Source: Chrysoperla carnea (lineage: Eukaryota > Arthropoda > Insecta > Neuroptera > Chrysopidae). Taken from it: a stretch of 64,000 nucleotides of DNA. Both the position numbers and the translations under genes were made by a program. Under the pieces are notes generated by a model. It made no database searches, had not been told where the DNA came from, and saw only the letters and a program-made list of their open reading frames with translations. The DNA is taken from contig NC_058342.1 of the NCBI RefSeq assembly GCF_905475395.1, positions 2,180,501 to 2,244,500 of the forward strand, in the 5' to 3' direction. Positions 38,099-50,869 of the stretch are shown piece after piece (the stretch's first letter is position 1; every line of letters starts with the position of its first letter).

Positions 38099-40402
38099 GG
38101 AAAAAATTAGATGCAGGATCGGACCCATTTTTTTGTGTAGGACTAAATGTGTATAACTGAGGAAAAATATTTAAAACAGTTGAATTTGGCCGGAAAGGGG
38201 TGCGCCGGGGGTGGAAATAGGGAGCAAGTGGTTTTTAGCGATTTGTGGCTAAAGTATTAATTATACTGAAAAAAAGTTAAATAGAAAAGTTCTTGGCAAT
38301 AAAAAAATACATAACTTTTGTGCTTACCATTTTTTCACATAACCTCAAATTTAACGAGTAAAATGTAAAAAACTAATTTTTTTGTTTTTAGCGTTTCTTC
38401 TTTAGAAGAAAAATCGGAAAAACTGGATATGTTGAGGAAACGTTCTGTGTTTTATTACCAACAAATTGTTTTTTGATTTAAAAAAAAAAATTAAATAGTT
38501 TTTGAGATATTCAATTTTTTGGCAAAAACCACCCCTTTTTTCAGCTGGATGAACAATCTATTTTTTTTCATCGTACAGTGTTGACCATGGTCTCATTTTC
38601 TTTGTTAAGATGTATATTTTCATTTAAAAAAGTAAAAACATATCATTGCAATGAAAAAACATTGTTGAAATCGCCAAAAATTAAAAATTCAATTTTTTCA
38701 TTTACACATTTTTTCAATGTCTATGATAATTATACAATTAAAAATTAAAAACTTTATAATTAATATTTTTGCTATCTGACATTTTATATATAAATATTTA
38801 AAAAATTTTCATTATCATTGCTGGGAATATTAGCTTTTTAAAAATAATTGAAAGAAAAAAAGTAAAAATTTTAGAATTTGGAACAGTTTTATATTTTTAA
38901 TATTATACAAACTTAAACTTAAACTCCTCAGATTATTTTCTCGCCGTCAATTTTCTTCGTTCTCTTCGGGTTCTTCTTCTTTTTCTTTCCCTTCCTGGTC
39001 GATTATTGACGCAGGTTCTATAGCAATTCCTTGTTCTTCATCTTGATCAGAATCGTCATTACGGTCATAAAATACCACCTTAGCATTAGTGCAGTTTTCT
39101 AAATCGTGACTGTTAGTACATAAATTAGTACATTTTAAGGCATGTTTTCTGCAACCGCATTTGGAGGTTGTACACCCTTTTTCACACTTGCAAGAAATTC
39201 TGTCCAATAGATTTTCCAATTTTTGAAATAACATGCATAGTCAGTGTTGATTTCATTATATATAACACACACATACCTGATATTCAAGTATAGAACATAC
39301 TATAAAATTTTCGCCTAATTTGCGCCCTCACGGGTAAACAGTGATGTTTACGAAAAAATGTTTCAACTAAAAGTTGTTTATTTTTTTATAAGGAACATTT
39401 TTATATTTAAACTTTTGTTCTATCTCTAACGGTTTACAAGATGGATCCTACGGACCGAAGACCCAATTGGCCTAAGATGCTCATTTACAAACTCGACCTC
39501 ACTGTTGACGTCCTGAGTACCCTGTAAAAATTTCAGCTCGATATCTTTTTTCGTTTTTGAGTTATCGTGTCCACAGATGGACGGACGGGCGGAAATGGAC
39601 TAATTAGGTCATTCTATGAACACCTATACCAAAATTTTGTGGGTAGCATCAATATTTTTAAGCGTTACAAACTTGGGACTAAACTTAGTATACCTTGCAT
39701 ATTACATATATGCATGGTATTAAAATCGAAAACATTAATTATGAACGCGGTTTTAATTTTTTATTGTATAATTATCATAGACATTGAAAAAATGTATAGA
39801 TGAAAAAATTGAATTTTTAGTTTTTGGCGATTTCAACAATGCTTTTTCATTGCAATGATATGTTTTTACTTTTTTAAATGAAAATATACATCTTAACAAA
39901 GAAAATGAGACCATGGTCAACACTGTACGATGGAAAAAAATAGATTGTTCATCCAGCAGAAAAAAGGGGTGGTTTTTGCCAAAAAATTGAATATCTCAAA
40001 AACTATTTAATTTTTTTTTTTAAATCAAAAAACATTTTGTTGGTAATAAAACACAGAACGTTTCCTCAACATATCCAGTTTTTCCGATTTTTTTTCTAAA
40101 AAAGAAACGCTAAAAACAAAAAAATTAGTTTTTTACATTTTACTCTTTAAATTGGAGGTTATGTGAAAAAATGGTAAGCACAAAAGCTATGTATTTTTTT
40201 ATTGCCAAGAACTTCTCTATTTATTTTTTTTCTGTATAATTAATACTTTAGCCACAAATCGCTAAAATCCACTTGCTCCCTATTTCCACCCCCGGCGCAC
40301 CCCTTTCCGGCCAAATTCAGCTGTTTTAAATATTTTTCCTCAGTTATACACGTTTAGTCCTACACAAAAAAATGGGTCCGATGCTGCAACTAATTTTTTC
40401 CA
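38099..40402. mobile_element. Long-inverted-repeat element with ~665-bp arms
   Basis: 38,099-38,765 and 39,735-40,402 are reverse complements at roughly 95 percent identity (landmarks: ATCGGACCCATTTTTTTGTG, GGCCGGAAAGGGGTGCGCC, GCGATTTGTGGC). The ~970-bp middle holds a CXC-domain frame and a conserved-looking block (TTTGCGCCCTCACGGG...GTGTCCACAGATGGACGG, ~39,320-39,600) of a kind I associate with insect transposons. It looks like a foldback or long-TIR DNA transposon without a recognisable transposase. Confidence 0.7.
38947..39234 (-). CDS. CXC-type cysteine-rich protein, 95 residues, inside inverted-repeat element
   Basis: Residues ~15-45 have the pattern 'CKCEKGCTTSKCGCRKHALK' followed by C-x3-C and a last Cys. 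This is the single CXC (tesmin/TSO1-like) zinc-binding motif that occurs at the ends of several insect transposon proteins and binds DNA in host proteins. The rest is an acidic tail (Asp/Glu-rich, 'EEEPEENEEN'). A TATA-like ATATATAAT lies ~30 bp upstream. The frame may be the last exon of a longer transposase gene, since a splice-like CAG/GTATGT lies just upstream, but no upstream exon is recognised. Confidence 0.5.
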   Translation of the reverse strand: MLFQKLENLLDRISCKCEKGCTTSKCGCRKHALKCTNLCTNSHDLENCTNAKVVFYDRNDDSDQDEEQGIAIEPASIIDQEGKEKEEEPEENEEN

Positions 40403-40417
40403 AAAATTATTAATATC

Positions 40418-40645
40418 AGATGTATTTAGCCTGGATTACTATAACAGAAGAAATTATTAATTAGTGTACCTAAAACAGAAGAAATTATTGATTAGTGCAC
40501 CTAAAACGTAAGAAATTATTAGTTGGTGTACCTAAAAAAGAAGAAATTATTGATTAGTGTACCTAAAGCAGAAGATATTATTAGATAGTGTAACTAAAAC
40601 AGAAGAAATTATTAGTTAGCGTACCAAAAAAAGAATAAAAATATA
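40418..40645 (+). repeat. ~36-bp minisatellite, about 6 units
   Basis: Units of AGAAGAAATTATT-GATTAGTGTACCTAAAAC type, 80-95 percent alike. A single unit also lies on the far side of the inverted-repeat element (~38,036), which suggests that element landed inside the array. Confidence 0.7.
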
Positions 40646-40988
40646 AAATAAATAATAAAATGAAATTGACGTAAGCAAAATTATAAAGAAAAATATAAAA
40701 CAAATTAAAATACAAGAACGTAAAATGAAAAATAAAAATTTACCAAATGACTATCTGAAACAAACAAAAATCAAATTAAGTAAAAATCATAAGCAAAAAC
40801 AAAAAATAAAATAAAAATCAAAAAATAATAATAGGAAAGAGAAATAAACTAAACTAAAGTCAACACGGCCCAAATTGTGTTGTTTTTCGATCACCATTCA
40901 ATCCCTTCAAATAAAACAGGTTAAAAGTGTACATCACAAGGAGTAAACTTAATCGTCACATGTACTCTAGTTAACTAAGCCTACCTAA

Positions 40989-41889
40989 TTAATAATAAAG
41001 ATACTTTTTTAATTGTTGTTTGAGCTTTGCGTTGTACTTTTCTCGCTGTATAATTGTTGCTAAGTTTTGAAATATTTTATATCCAGCATATAAAGGTCTA
41101 CGATCATTGAACGTTATGCGATGAAATAAGTCATATTTGTCCTCGGTTCGCGTATTATATTGACCCGTTGTTGCTTTATTTGTTTCCAGTAAATTTTTCG
41201 AATGTTTGTCTATCAAGAGCTCATAGGCATAGATTGCGTAAATGGTAAATAGTTTATTTTTAAGAAAACTTCTCACGCATGTATCTCTGTATTTCATGTT
41301 CAGCAATAATCGAACGATGCGCTTTTGAGCTATTAATTCCCGGCCAATTTCAGTACATTTACCGCAGATAGTGATACCATATTTTAAAGCAGAATAAACG
41401 TGAGCATAGTAGAAGATAATCAAATCTTCATAATTCAGGTAGCTCTTTAATATGCGTAATTGATTATACGTTTAGTTGAGCGTTTTACAGGCATGATCTA
41501 TTGCTCTATAAATCTTAAGTTGCTGTCGATAAAAATAAATAATAACTTTGTTTGGGTAGTGTTTATAAGGCTGTGCTCCTGATATGTGATGATGATTTCT
41601 TGTTTATTTGAATGAAGTGTAAAATGAATTAAACTTCTTTTCGGTATGTTAACAATCAGTTGATTTTTGTAACACCATGTTTGAAATTGTTCAAGTGTAT
41701 TTCAGCTTCTTCTATTGGTTCAGTTAGTATGGACTTTGATATGAACACTGATATATCATCAGCATACATCAAGAGCTTCCCAGTTCTTAGATGTTGTGGT
41801 AGATAATTTATATAGCAATTGAAAAGTATAGGCCGTAAATTGCTTCCCTGGGGTACCAATCTTTTTATTGGTCGTTGGTTCACATTCAT
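40989..41889 (-). pseudogene. Decayed APE-type non-LTR reverse transcriptase, C-terminal half
   Basis: 41889-41656 carries 'VPQGSNLRPILFNCYINYLP' and the active site 'LLMYADDISV'. 41423-40989 carries the C-terminal region ('ALKYGITICGKC', 'KRIVRLLLNMKYRD', 'YNTRTEDKYDLF') typical of Jockey/CR1-group RTs. The ~230 bp between contain frame changes and stops. No endonuclease is seen. Confidence 0.7.
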
Positions 41890-41899
41890 CGTATGCTAC

Positions 41900-42434
41900 T
41901 CTAGCGGGCTTAACGTAATCGAATTTGTGTAATAAAAAATTGAACTGTCTATACTCATATAACTTTACGATTACGATTTTATTGTTAAGCTTTTTTTACT
42001 GCATACAAATATAATACAATTCACAACACTTTTATTTTAATTTTATGCTGATAGATGAATTCTTCACTTCACTCGTTCTGTGGTTATCCTGAAGAGTATG
42101 TATTTTAGTCTCACCGTATTGTAATCTCTCGTATTGTAATCTGACTTATTGTAATATGAACTGTTGTAATTTATTTATTCATTTATACGGATAAATACCC
42201 AGTTACCAATTTTTTATAAATTAATCAGATAATAGTAACTAAAATTATAAGCAATATAATGGCTTTAAAATTTACAGCGTAAAATAATAAACTAATACAA
42301 ATGAAGGTATTTAATTTAGAAAAAATATAAATAATAGTTTTAATAATCGTAATAATAATAAGAGCAATAATAATGAAAATAAAAATTATTTTTAAAACTT
42401 GAAATAAAAACAAGAATAAACTTTATTAAACAGA
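41900..42434. other. AT-rich spacer
   Basis: No gene seen. A short degenerate run of TATTGTAAT units lies at ~42,117-42,170. Confidence 0.4.
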
Positions 42435-44501
42435 TTAAATGCTATTAAGGTAACTTTTAATTTGTGACAGTGAGTTATGAAATATATCTATGTGATGAGG
42501 AAGCAAGTTTGCATTGGTTACTGATCTAGGCAGACTTGAGAATTTGTGGCAATCAGTTTGTAATAATTTATTGGAAAACGATATCTTTTGTCTTGTTTGA
42601 ATCTGTGGAATGTGGAAGGATATAAAGGAAAGAAGGGAAGGACATTCAATAGAATTGTGAAGCAGTTTGTGAATAAAGATGATGTCTGTTGAAACTCTTC
42701 TGGAGGATAGTGTTTTTAGACCGGTGAGTTCAAGGAGAGAATCATAGGCAGTATCATTAAATAAACCCGTTTCACGGTACCAAAACATACGTAAAAAGCA
42801 CCCTTGCACATTTTCAACAGCATCAATAAGTGCTTTGTGATATGGGCTCCTGACAATAGCTCCATATCCCAGTAAAGGGCGGACCATGATTTGTATAGAA
42901 AGATGAAGGGATATGTAGAAGAAAAGCGAAGAGTGTTTCTGTTTATAAAACCTAGGGTTTGGTTAGCTATTTTAACTACGGATGAGACATGTGTTTTAAA
43001 GGATAAATCATGGTTGAAAATTTTTCCTAAATCTTTTATTGATTGCTCTCTGTCTAAGGGTATATCCTGTAATTTGTATTCATAATATAATGGAGCATTA
43101 ATTTTATAAAATGATATGACTACTTTTTTATATTGAGAGACATATTATGGAGATGGCACCACTTTTCAATCACACTGAGAGCATTCTGAAGATTAAAGCA
43201 GTCATTGGTATTTTCTATTTTAGTATATATTTTAAAGGTCGCCAGCAAAAAAGCGAAGCACTTACTGATGGAAGAAAAGAGATAATGTGATTTTAGAAGA
43301 TTTTAAATATAAATGGACCGAGAAGAGACCCCTATGGTACTCCACAAGGAACCAAATATTTGTTTGAGATTGCTGAAGATAATTTGACTGATTGAGATCT
43401 GCCACTTAAGTAAGATAAAAACCAGTTTAAATTGGAACCATGTATACCTATACAAGCAAGTTTGTTTGTAAGAATATGATGATCTTCTAGATCAAACGCT
43501 TTTGGGAAGTCTAGGTAAATGGTGTCAGCTTGTTTTTGAGAAGCAAAAGTCTCTACTTCATATTAGTGAAATATTAATATATTTGTACGTGCTGAGCGAC
43601 CTGAGTGAAAACCGTGTAGCTCAAAAATAATCTCAGCGTCAATAATTGGCTGAATTTTGCTTAACGCCAATGCCTCAAGTATTTTTGCGATAGTGGGCTG
43701 AATACATATAGGTCTATAGTTGGTAACATAAGATTTATCGCCCGATTTAAAAATAATTTTCACAAAACTATATTTAAGAATGGTAGGAAAGACACCAAGA
43801 GTTAGAGAGTTATTCATTATTATTAAACAGGACGGTCAGGATATAAGCAACAGACGAGGCACCAGACTTCGACAAAACTGGAGGAAAATATCAGGACCAG
43901 GACTTTCTTTACATTTGACAGAAATCAATTGTTTTTGGATACCTTCTATTTAAAATTTTAAATGTGGTAAGTTAGTTAAACAGATTAACAATGCCATGGT
44001 TATCATTTGAAAATTCACCATTCAAACGAACAAGACAAGGATTATCATCAGATTTTCTTAAAGTATTAACATAATTCCAAAAATTATATATTGACTCAGA
44101 ACTGCACAAAGAAGATTCGATATGACTTATGTATGAAGCATAACATTTTTTTGTTAACTCCTTACACTGACTACTAACACTTTGAATTGGCAATAATCAC
44201 TAAAAAGATGAGGCTCTTTGTACACTTTTTGGGTGATCTTTTTCTTTTTTACCATAGTGATTAGTTCTTTTGAAAACCAACGTGGGAACGAAAAATTGAA
44301 GATTTGTTTAAATAGCGTGTGTAGATATAAATAGTTTTAACACATTGTAAAACTCATCGAAAGCAGTGTCCACACTAGATATACCAAATAAACTTATCCA
44401 GTAATATTCGGAAATATCTTTGGATAGAGATGTATAATCACAGTTATTGAAGTCGTAGACTAGATTAGAGTGGTTTACAGAAGAAGTATCATAGTCGAAA
44501 A
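42435..44501 (-). pseudogene. Decayed Jockey-like reverse transcriptase, longer copy
   Basis: Read on the minus strand from 44501: endonuclease-RT linker, 'FWNYVNTLRKSDDNPCLVRL' (~44080), 'VTNYRPICIQPTIAKILEAL' (~43700), a degraded motif A-B stretch with stops (43.56-42.9 kb), then the RT C-terminus 'VRPLLGYGAIVRSPYHKALI' to ~42435. At least four frame breaks. It is a separate copy from 40.99-41.89 kb. Confidence 0.7.
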
Positions 44502-45890
44502 AAAGTCTCCGACCTTAGCCACATTCCAATCATCCGTGGGTAAAGTTGTTAGAGTCTGCATATCGTTGCAAAAAAAGTTGTTAGAGTCTGCATATCGTTG
44601 CGTTGTCGCATAAAAAGATTTATCTTTGCCTTTTCTTTTTCCTCGGTTATACTTTTCGCCCATTCCTTCAAGACCCTTGCTTGTTTAGAAAAGCTTTCAT
44701 CCGAAATGGACTTGGAGGCGATCGAGAAGTCGATAGGCTGCCCTACAGATGCAGAAAATAAATATGCATTGTACCAGTGCCCCATAGTACGTTAAGTTCT
44801 GCAGCTCGCAATGGTGCTGCCCGAGGTGAACAGATACCGTACAGGCTTCGTTAAAATACAGCTGGCGTACGCTCTGACTGCAACCAATCCAATAAGCACG
44901 AGTGGCATGTAACTCCATAGATTAAAGTATTCGTGAATCTTGGCCTGACTCCCATAGACTCCCACAAGGGAGTTGACTTTATGTCTTTTAAGATTTGTAT
45001 GTTGAAATATTAATTACAGAATATCAATGAGAGGTAGAAAAGTAATAAAGTATTATTTCGAAAGTTCGTCATTACCAAATTTTCCAAATTTTCTGGTGGA
45101 TGATATTCAATTGAAGTTAACTTAAGTGTCACTCACAATTGGAAATATAAACGATGAACTTACGAACACTATATATCTCTTGCTTAACTCTAATAGTACA
45201 ACCTTCTGTAGAAAATAATTAATTATAGATATTGAAATTCTAGCTTTGTTAATGATTTGTGTCCACTAAAATGCAAATTAGGTTCTAAAATAGTAATTGA
45301 TTCAAGAATTTTGCGACAAAAATAACTTTGTTATTTCTATTAAATCGAAAATGTGAGTTCACGTAAGTACATTATTGATTATGTATGTATGATTTCTGTA
45401 GTGACGCTCGACTTTTTTAAATCGTTTAAACGGAGAAAATTAAAAATTTTCACTGTAACCGACAATACTAAATTTAAAACTTTCGGTACGTCTAAATTGC
45501 AATCGAATTCTCTAAAGATTTAGAGTTTGGACTAAATTTTCTCAAAAAATGCAATTTAAAAATAGACTTCAATAACCGAACGTTATTGATTCGTGCGAAT
45601 TCATTACTTGGAACGACTCCATTTAAAAATGAATACATCTCAAAATTCTTGTTTTTACTCTAAATATACTTTTCGGAACGGTTTTTATACATTGCACAAA
45701 ATTGATGAACCTCTTGGATTTGGGAATTTGTAGGCAACCATGTTCAATGACGTACTGGACAAATAACCAACTTCAAATAGTTTTTCTGATTTATTACTCC
45801 AATCAGTAGGTGGAAAAAGTGGGGCTAAGTGGAAATAAATCAAAAGTTAATGAATATTTGGGATGTTGCCCAAAGATTGTTCCTAAAAAT
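44502..45890. other. No supported gene; one 33-bp direct duplication
   Basis: GTTGTTAGAGTCTGCATATC is repeated in tandem at ~44,545-44,605. Overlapping minus-strand frames of 60-80 codons (44.55-44.92 kb) match nothing I recognise and overlap each other. The rest is AT-rich. Confidence 0.4.
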
Positions 45891-45899
45891 TTTCTCGAG

Positions 45900-46470
45900 T
45901 TTTCGACCTCGAGAAAATTTTTACCATTACCATTTTCATTTTTACAATTACTTTTTTCCTTACGCCTAACGGCAAAAGCATGGCGTAACTTTTTTGAAAA
46001 GCTTTAAATTTCTTACAATCTTGTTCATTCAAATATGTGTGTATCTCCATTCGATACCGAGACATGGCGCTTCGATACAAAGATCAATTATCAAAGTTCG
46101 CTAAAAAAATGTTAAACTATTCACAATTCCACCTTATTTCTGCTGTTTTACCCGAATCATGATGAAGCATTTTTTAATTATGGTTTTTGGTTGCAATCGC
46201 CAGTTTTAGAAACCGAATCTAGCCATGAAAAATGTGAAAATTCAAAATGACGGCTGGGAAATATAATTTTTAGCTAAAAGCTCCGTTTTGACCCCCAATA
46301 ATATAAAAAACACGATTACAACAAATATATTAAGAAATTAATATTGTCAGTCGAAAGTCCAAACTAGCAGCCGTAAAACTTAATTTTCCCCAAAAAATCC
46401 TCTTTTGACTAACTAAACAAAAATTAAGTCAGATCTCTTTTCTTTATTATTTAAATTTTATTTTTAACCA
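45900..46470. repeat. Left partner of a diverged inverted repeat
   Basis: Landmarks recur inverted at 50,870-51,390: GAGATCTCTTTTCTTTATT, CTTTCTT/GCGTAAAG, CCTTATTTCTGCTG, GTATCTCCATTCG and TTTTTGAAAA/AGTTACG. Identity is only about 75 percent. The pair brackets the decayed Jockey-like element. Confidence 0.5.
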
Positions 46471-46984
46471 GTTGCGTGAAGAAAGTGGTGTTGGGGTGGA
46501 GCTTTGATTGAGTTTGTGAATTTTGAAGAAATGAAGTTAAAATCGGAAAAGGTTGTGACACTCGCTTCCGTTTCTTACGCTGTGATAACTGCTGCTAAAA
46601 AATTTACTGCCGATCTTCTCACTCTCTTCAGCCATGTCTACATTACCAAAAATTTAAAAAAGGTCTGATAGAAGTCTTTAAGTTTGAAATTGCACTCTCA
46701 CCTATGCTACTTCGCAGTCAACACACGTCGGCCAAAGTAGGCAGACGTATTTATTGTTAAAAATAATTGCTTAATTATAACTTAATTATTGTAATTATAA
46801 AAATCAATTGACAACGTAATCAAAAAATTAAATCAATAAACACGTGTGACATAATTAACTGAGGCATTTATGAAAGAGTGTAATTTTTAAAAAATGTACG
46901 CTTAAATCATTGTGCTTTGATCAGCATTTCTTCAATGTAGGTCAGTTAATTTTATTTTGAAATTTTTATAATGGAATAAACAAA

Positions 46985-49900
46985 TAATATGCCGTATGAT
47001 TATTCTTCAAATTTAAATGTAACGCCACCGATAATACACTCTCAAAAAACGTCAAACTCACTACTCGATGATCTTCTAGAAGTAGGCATTAGTCATCAAA
47101 AAACGCAACCATTTTGAAAATTAAAGACTATCGCCACAGCATATAGAAGCAGCACAGAAAGTTTCATTCGTGCAAACGTATCAAGAAGATTGAGCTTATC
47201 ATCTCACGAAAATCACCCAGTGAACACTATGGCAGACCCCACCAACTATTCAACTCAACCTCCATCATGGAAGAAAGATGACTGCATTACTGGCTCTAGA
47301 AAATCGAAACGTAGCTCTGAAGTAAACGATCGATGAATTCGGCAGCAACAAGATGCTAACTCGTCTAATATCATAACATAAAATCGGTTTGAACCACTGT
47401 TATCGGAGTCTGTAAGCGATAACTTAAGGGATGAACTTCAAAAGCCCAAAATCCAATTTTTGTTACCAATATGATACTAAGCTCTGAAACATTATCAAAT
47501 TGAAAAATACATTACCGACCAAATTCAAGTGTTGTCGTTGAAGATTGGATGGGCCCAATCACATTTTTGGATGTGTACTACCCTACAAGACATTCAATTA
47601 GCCAAGAAATGTTTGACAACTTTTTCGATACCCTTGGTAACAGATTTATCTCTGGCGGCGACTACAACGCCAAGCACACATTTTGGGCGTTCAGACTCAT
47701 CAATCCGAAAGGCAAAAACTTATTGAAGACAATAAGAGAAAATCATCTTGAGCAATTCTCCACTGGAGAACCAACTTACTGGCTTTCAGATTTAAGCAAG
47801 ATTCCTCATCCTGAAGATTTATTTGTCATTAAAAGAATGTCTAAGCAGTACATGCTAATTAAATCATATCATGATCTATCGTCCGACCATTCTCCGGTTT
47901 TACTATCGATATGTACCCAATTCATTCATAAGAAATGTACTCTCTACTTTACCAATAGACACACAGATTGGAGCTACTTTCTATGGCAACTTGATTGTAC
48001 CCTTAATCTAAGAATTTCTTTAAAATCAGAACAAGACATTGATTTAGCTGTACAAAACTTCACAGAAGGTATCCAAAAAGCAGCCCAAGAATCAACTCCT
48101 GGTGTCAAAAGATTTAAGCCCAAAGCTTCACTTCCACAAAACATCAGATATCTAATACAAGGAAAGCATAGGTTAAGAAGAATCTGGTAACAAACTAAAT
48201 TTCCAAGGGATAAAAATAAATTAAATAGATCGTCTCAAAACTTGAAACCTTTGCTGGAAAATTTTAAACAAAATTATATTCAAGATTATATTGAAAACTT
48301 ATCTCCCACCGAAGCTTCGAATTATTAATTATGGAAAGCTACAAAACGTTGCAAGCAACCAAAACAACAAGTGCCACCTCTACGCAAACCAGATGGATCC
48401 TGGGCAAGAAGTTGTGAAGAAAAGGCTGATTTATTTGCACAGGACTTGAAAGAAGTTTTTTCCAATTCACGAGAGGCACCAGACGAAGAAATTTTGGAAT
48501 TTTTGAGCGCCCCTCTCCAGTTATCTCCACCCATCGAATCTTGATTCTCAAAGAAAATAAGTACGGGAATTGAAACACTTAATCGTAAAAAAACGCCGGG
48601 ATTCGATCTTATGACAACAAAAATTTTAAACGAGCTTCCAAAAAACGAAAGAATGGTCTTCATTTAGTATATTTTCAATGCTATCTTAAGATTGGGCTAT
48701 TTTTCGTGTCTTTGGAAGATATCACAAATTATACTTATTCCTAAACCTGGTTAACCGGTCAACGAAGTGAAATCATATCGACCTATAAGTGTCTTGCCAA
48801 CATTGTGTAAGCTCTTCGAAAAATTATTTTTAAGTAAACTAAAAGTAATATTGAAAGAGTCTCGAATCATACCTGACCTTTTTTTTGGGTTCTGTGAGAA
48901 ACATTCCACCATAAAAAAAGTGTACCGTATAGTAAATACGATTACGAAAAGTTTTCAAGAAAAAAAATATTTTACAGCAACATTCCTCGACGTCAGCAAA
49001 GCCTTTGGTAAAGTATGGCATCCAGGCCTGTCGTGCAAATTAAAACATCAAATTCCAAGTTCTTATGTCTGTGTTTTAAAACCATACTTAGAAGACAGAC
49101 ACTTCCAAGTCAAAATTCAACAATAACTTTCTGATCTGTTTCCTATCCAATCTGGTGTACCTCAGGGCAGTGTTCTGAGCCCAACTACTTATTTAATTTT
49201 TACTGCGGATCTACCGGTCGATGACACAAAAATAAAAGCTACATTTGCAGATGATACTGCCATTCTATCCATTGATGTGGATCCAAATTCAGCTTCTCAA
49301 AAACTGCAGACAAGTATCGATAAAATACAGCATTGGTTGAATGGCGTATTCAAGTTAACGAAATGAAATCCGTTCAAGTAGCGTTCACTTTGAGAAAAGA
49401 AACGTGTCCAGCTGTTATAATGAACGGTGTAAATTTGTGACAGGCAAATGAAGTCAAATATCTGGGTATACATCTTGATAGAAGACTTACTTGGCATAAA
49501 CACATCTGGTTGAAAAGAAAACAGCTAAACTTGAAATTTTCTAATTTATATTATCTCTTGGGTCAAAATTCCAAGCTCTCCTTGAACAATAAAGTGTTAG
49601 TTTATAAAACAATACTTAAACCTGTGTGGGCCTGTGGCATTCAGATATGGGGAACTGCTAGCAATAGCAATATCGAAATCCTGCAATGATTTAAATCAAG
49701 AGTGTTGCAAACAATTAGCGATTCTGCGTGGTGTGCCCGTAATGACGATATTCACCGAAGTCTCGAAGTGACCACAGTGCGTGAGGAAATTGCGCGTTTC
49801 AGTGTTAGATACCTGGAACGCATTGCGCAGCATCCAAACTCTGAAATAAACAAACTCTTGGACAAGTGTGATAGTGTGAACAGACTAAACAGACAAAACG

Positions 49901-50180
49901 TGCTAGATTTAAGATTAAGATTTATTAAACAGTCATCGTGAACAGACTAAACAGAGAAAACGTTTTAGATTTAAGATTTAGTTTTTAACAGTCATTTTGA
50001 ACAGACTAAATAGACAAAATGTGCTAGATTTAAAATTTTGCTTTATTTAACATAATCATTAGATTAAGGCAATTTATGCACTTACTTAACCATATTAAGG
50101 TGCTCACCAGTGGGTAGATCGCTCAAGTTAACCTTTTAGTCACTAGATCTATTTATAGTTCTTTTAAGAACTGATAATAG
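46985..50180 (+). pseudogene. Jockey-like non-LTR retrotransposon with AP endonuclease and RT, decayed
   Basis: A possible gag start near 46,990-47,340 is too broken to be sure. The endonuclease (47549-48190) shows 'ISGGDYNAKHTFW' and 'SSDHSPVLLSI', the catalytic layout of apurinic endonucleases. RT pieces: 48767-49126 'SYRPISVLPTLCKLFEK', motif A changed to 'FLDVSKAFGKVWH' (usual D to G at the last position), then 'GVPQGSVLSPTTYL' and 'FADDTAIL' in a second frame, and the C-terminus at 49702-49941 'MLQTISDSAWCARNDDIHRS'. Several stops and frame changes; inactive. Confidence 0.8.
49870..50045 (+). repeat. Three ~57-bp tandem repeats at Jockey 3' end
   Basis: GAACAGACTAAACAGA-AAAACGT...TTTAAGATTTA...ACAGTCAT occurs three times, starting within the last codons of the RT and crossing its stop. 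Confidence 0.7.
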
Positions 50181-50306
50181 AAAATAGGAATCAAAACAAA
50201 CAAAAACTTAAGCTACTCATCAAATGCTGCCAAAAAAAGTGTGTCCACACCTTTAGTAATAATGATGAAGCTATCGTTGGCCTTGGATATAAACAGCACA
50301 ATGTCA

Positions 50307-50603
50307 TGTTATTCTCATTTGTCATAGCGCTTGGCCACTATGACAAATGAGAATAACACGACTTTGTTTGTTTCTTGTAATGCAGAACAGCGACCTCGTT
50401 CTGCATTTTGGTGCTTGAATAACCCGTGTTAGTGGGGTATCGATAAAATTCAACATCACAATGCTGTCAAAGTGTCTCTGCACGTAGTTTATATATACTT
50501 GTGGATAAAAAAATGCGGCAATTTGCTTTCATCAGATATATTTGGGGGCATTAAAACACATATTAATTAATGCGTATTTTTCAACCACCAAATATATCTG
50601 ATG
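50307..50603. repeat. Cluster of three strong hairpins
   Basis: A perfect 21-bp stem with 10-nt loop (50307-50327/50338-50358), AATGCAGAAC/GTTCTGCATT with 9-nt loop (50379-50388/50398-50407), and a 16-bp stem CATCAGATATATTTGG/CCAAATATATCTGATG with 42-nt loop (50530-50545/50588-50603). They may be small inverted-repeat elements; a structured RNA is possible. Confidence 0.7.
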
Positions 50604-50869
50604 TACAGGAAAGTGTTTTTTGTCGCAAGTATACGTCGAACATAGTATCTCAAATATGTTTGAGAGTTTTGTTCCACACCACTTTAGGTAACAGGTATCT
50701 TCCATCAATCACGTTACATTTCCTGTTGCCAAGGTTGACTTCCTCTATGAGAATGAAGGTTAACTTCATTGCAAACTTTGTTCTCTTTCGCATTCCCTCT
50801 TCACCGAGTTACAGGATCGACAGTGAATTTCTTACCCGGAATTTTTAAGAAGCAAGAACCGGAAGCGAC

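Noticed and set aside
44549..44918. Overlapping minus-strand frames of 60-80 codons
   Set aside because: They overlap in different frames and contain a recent tandem duplication; no family match.
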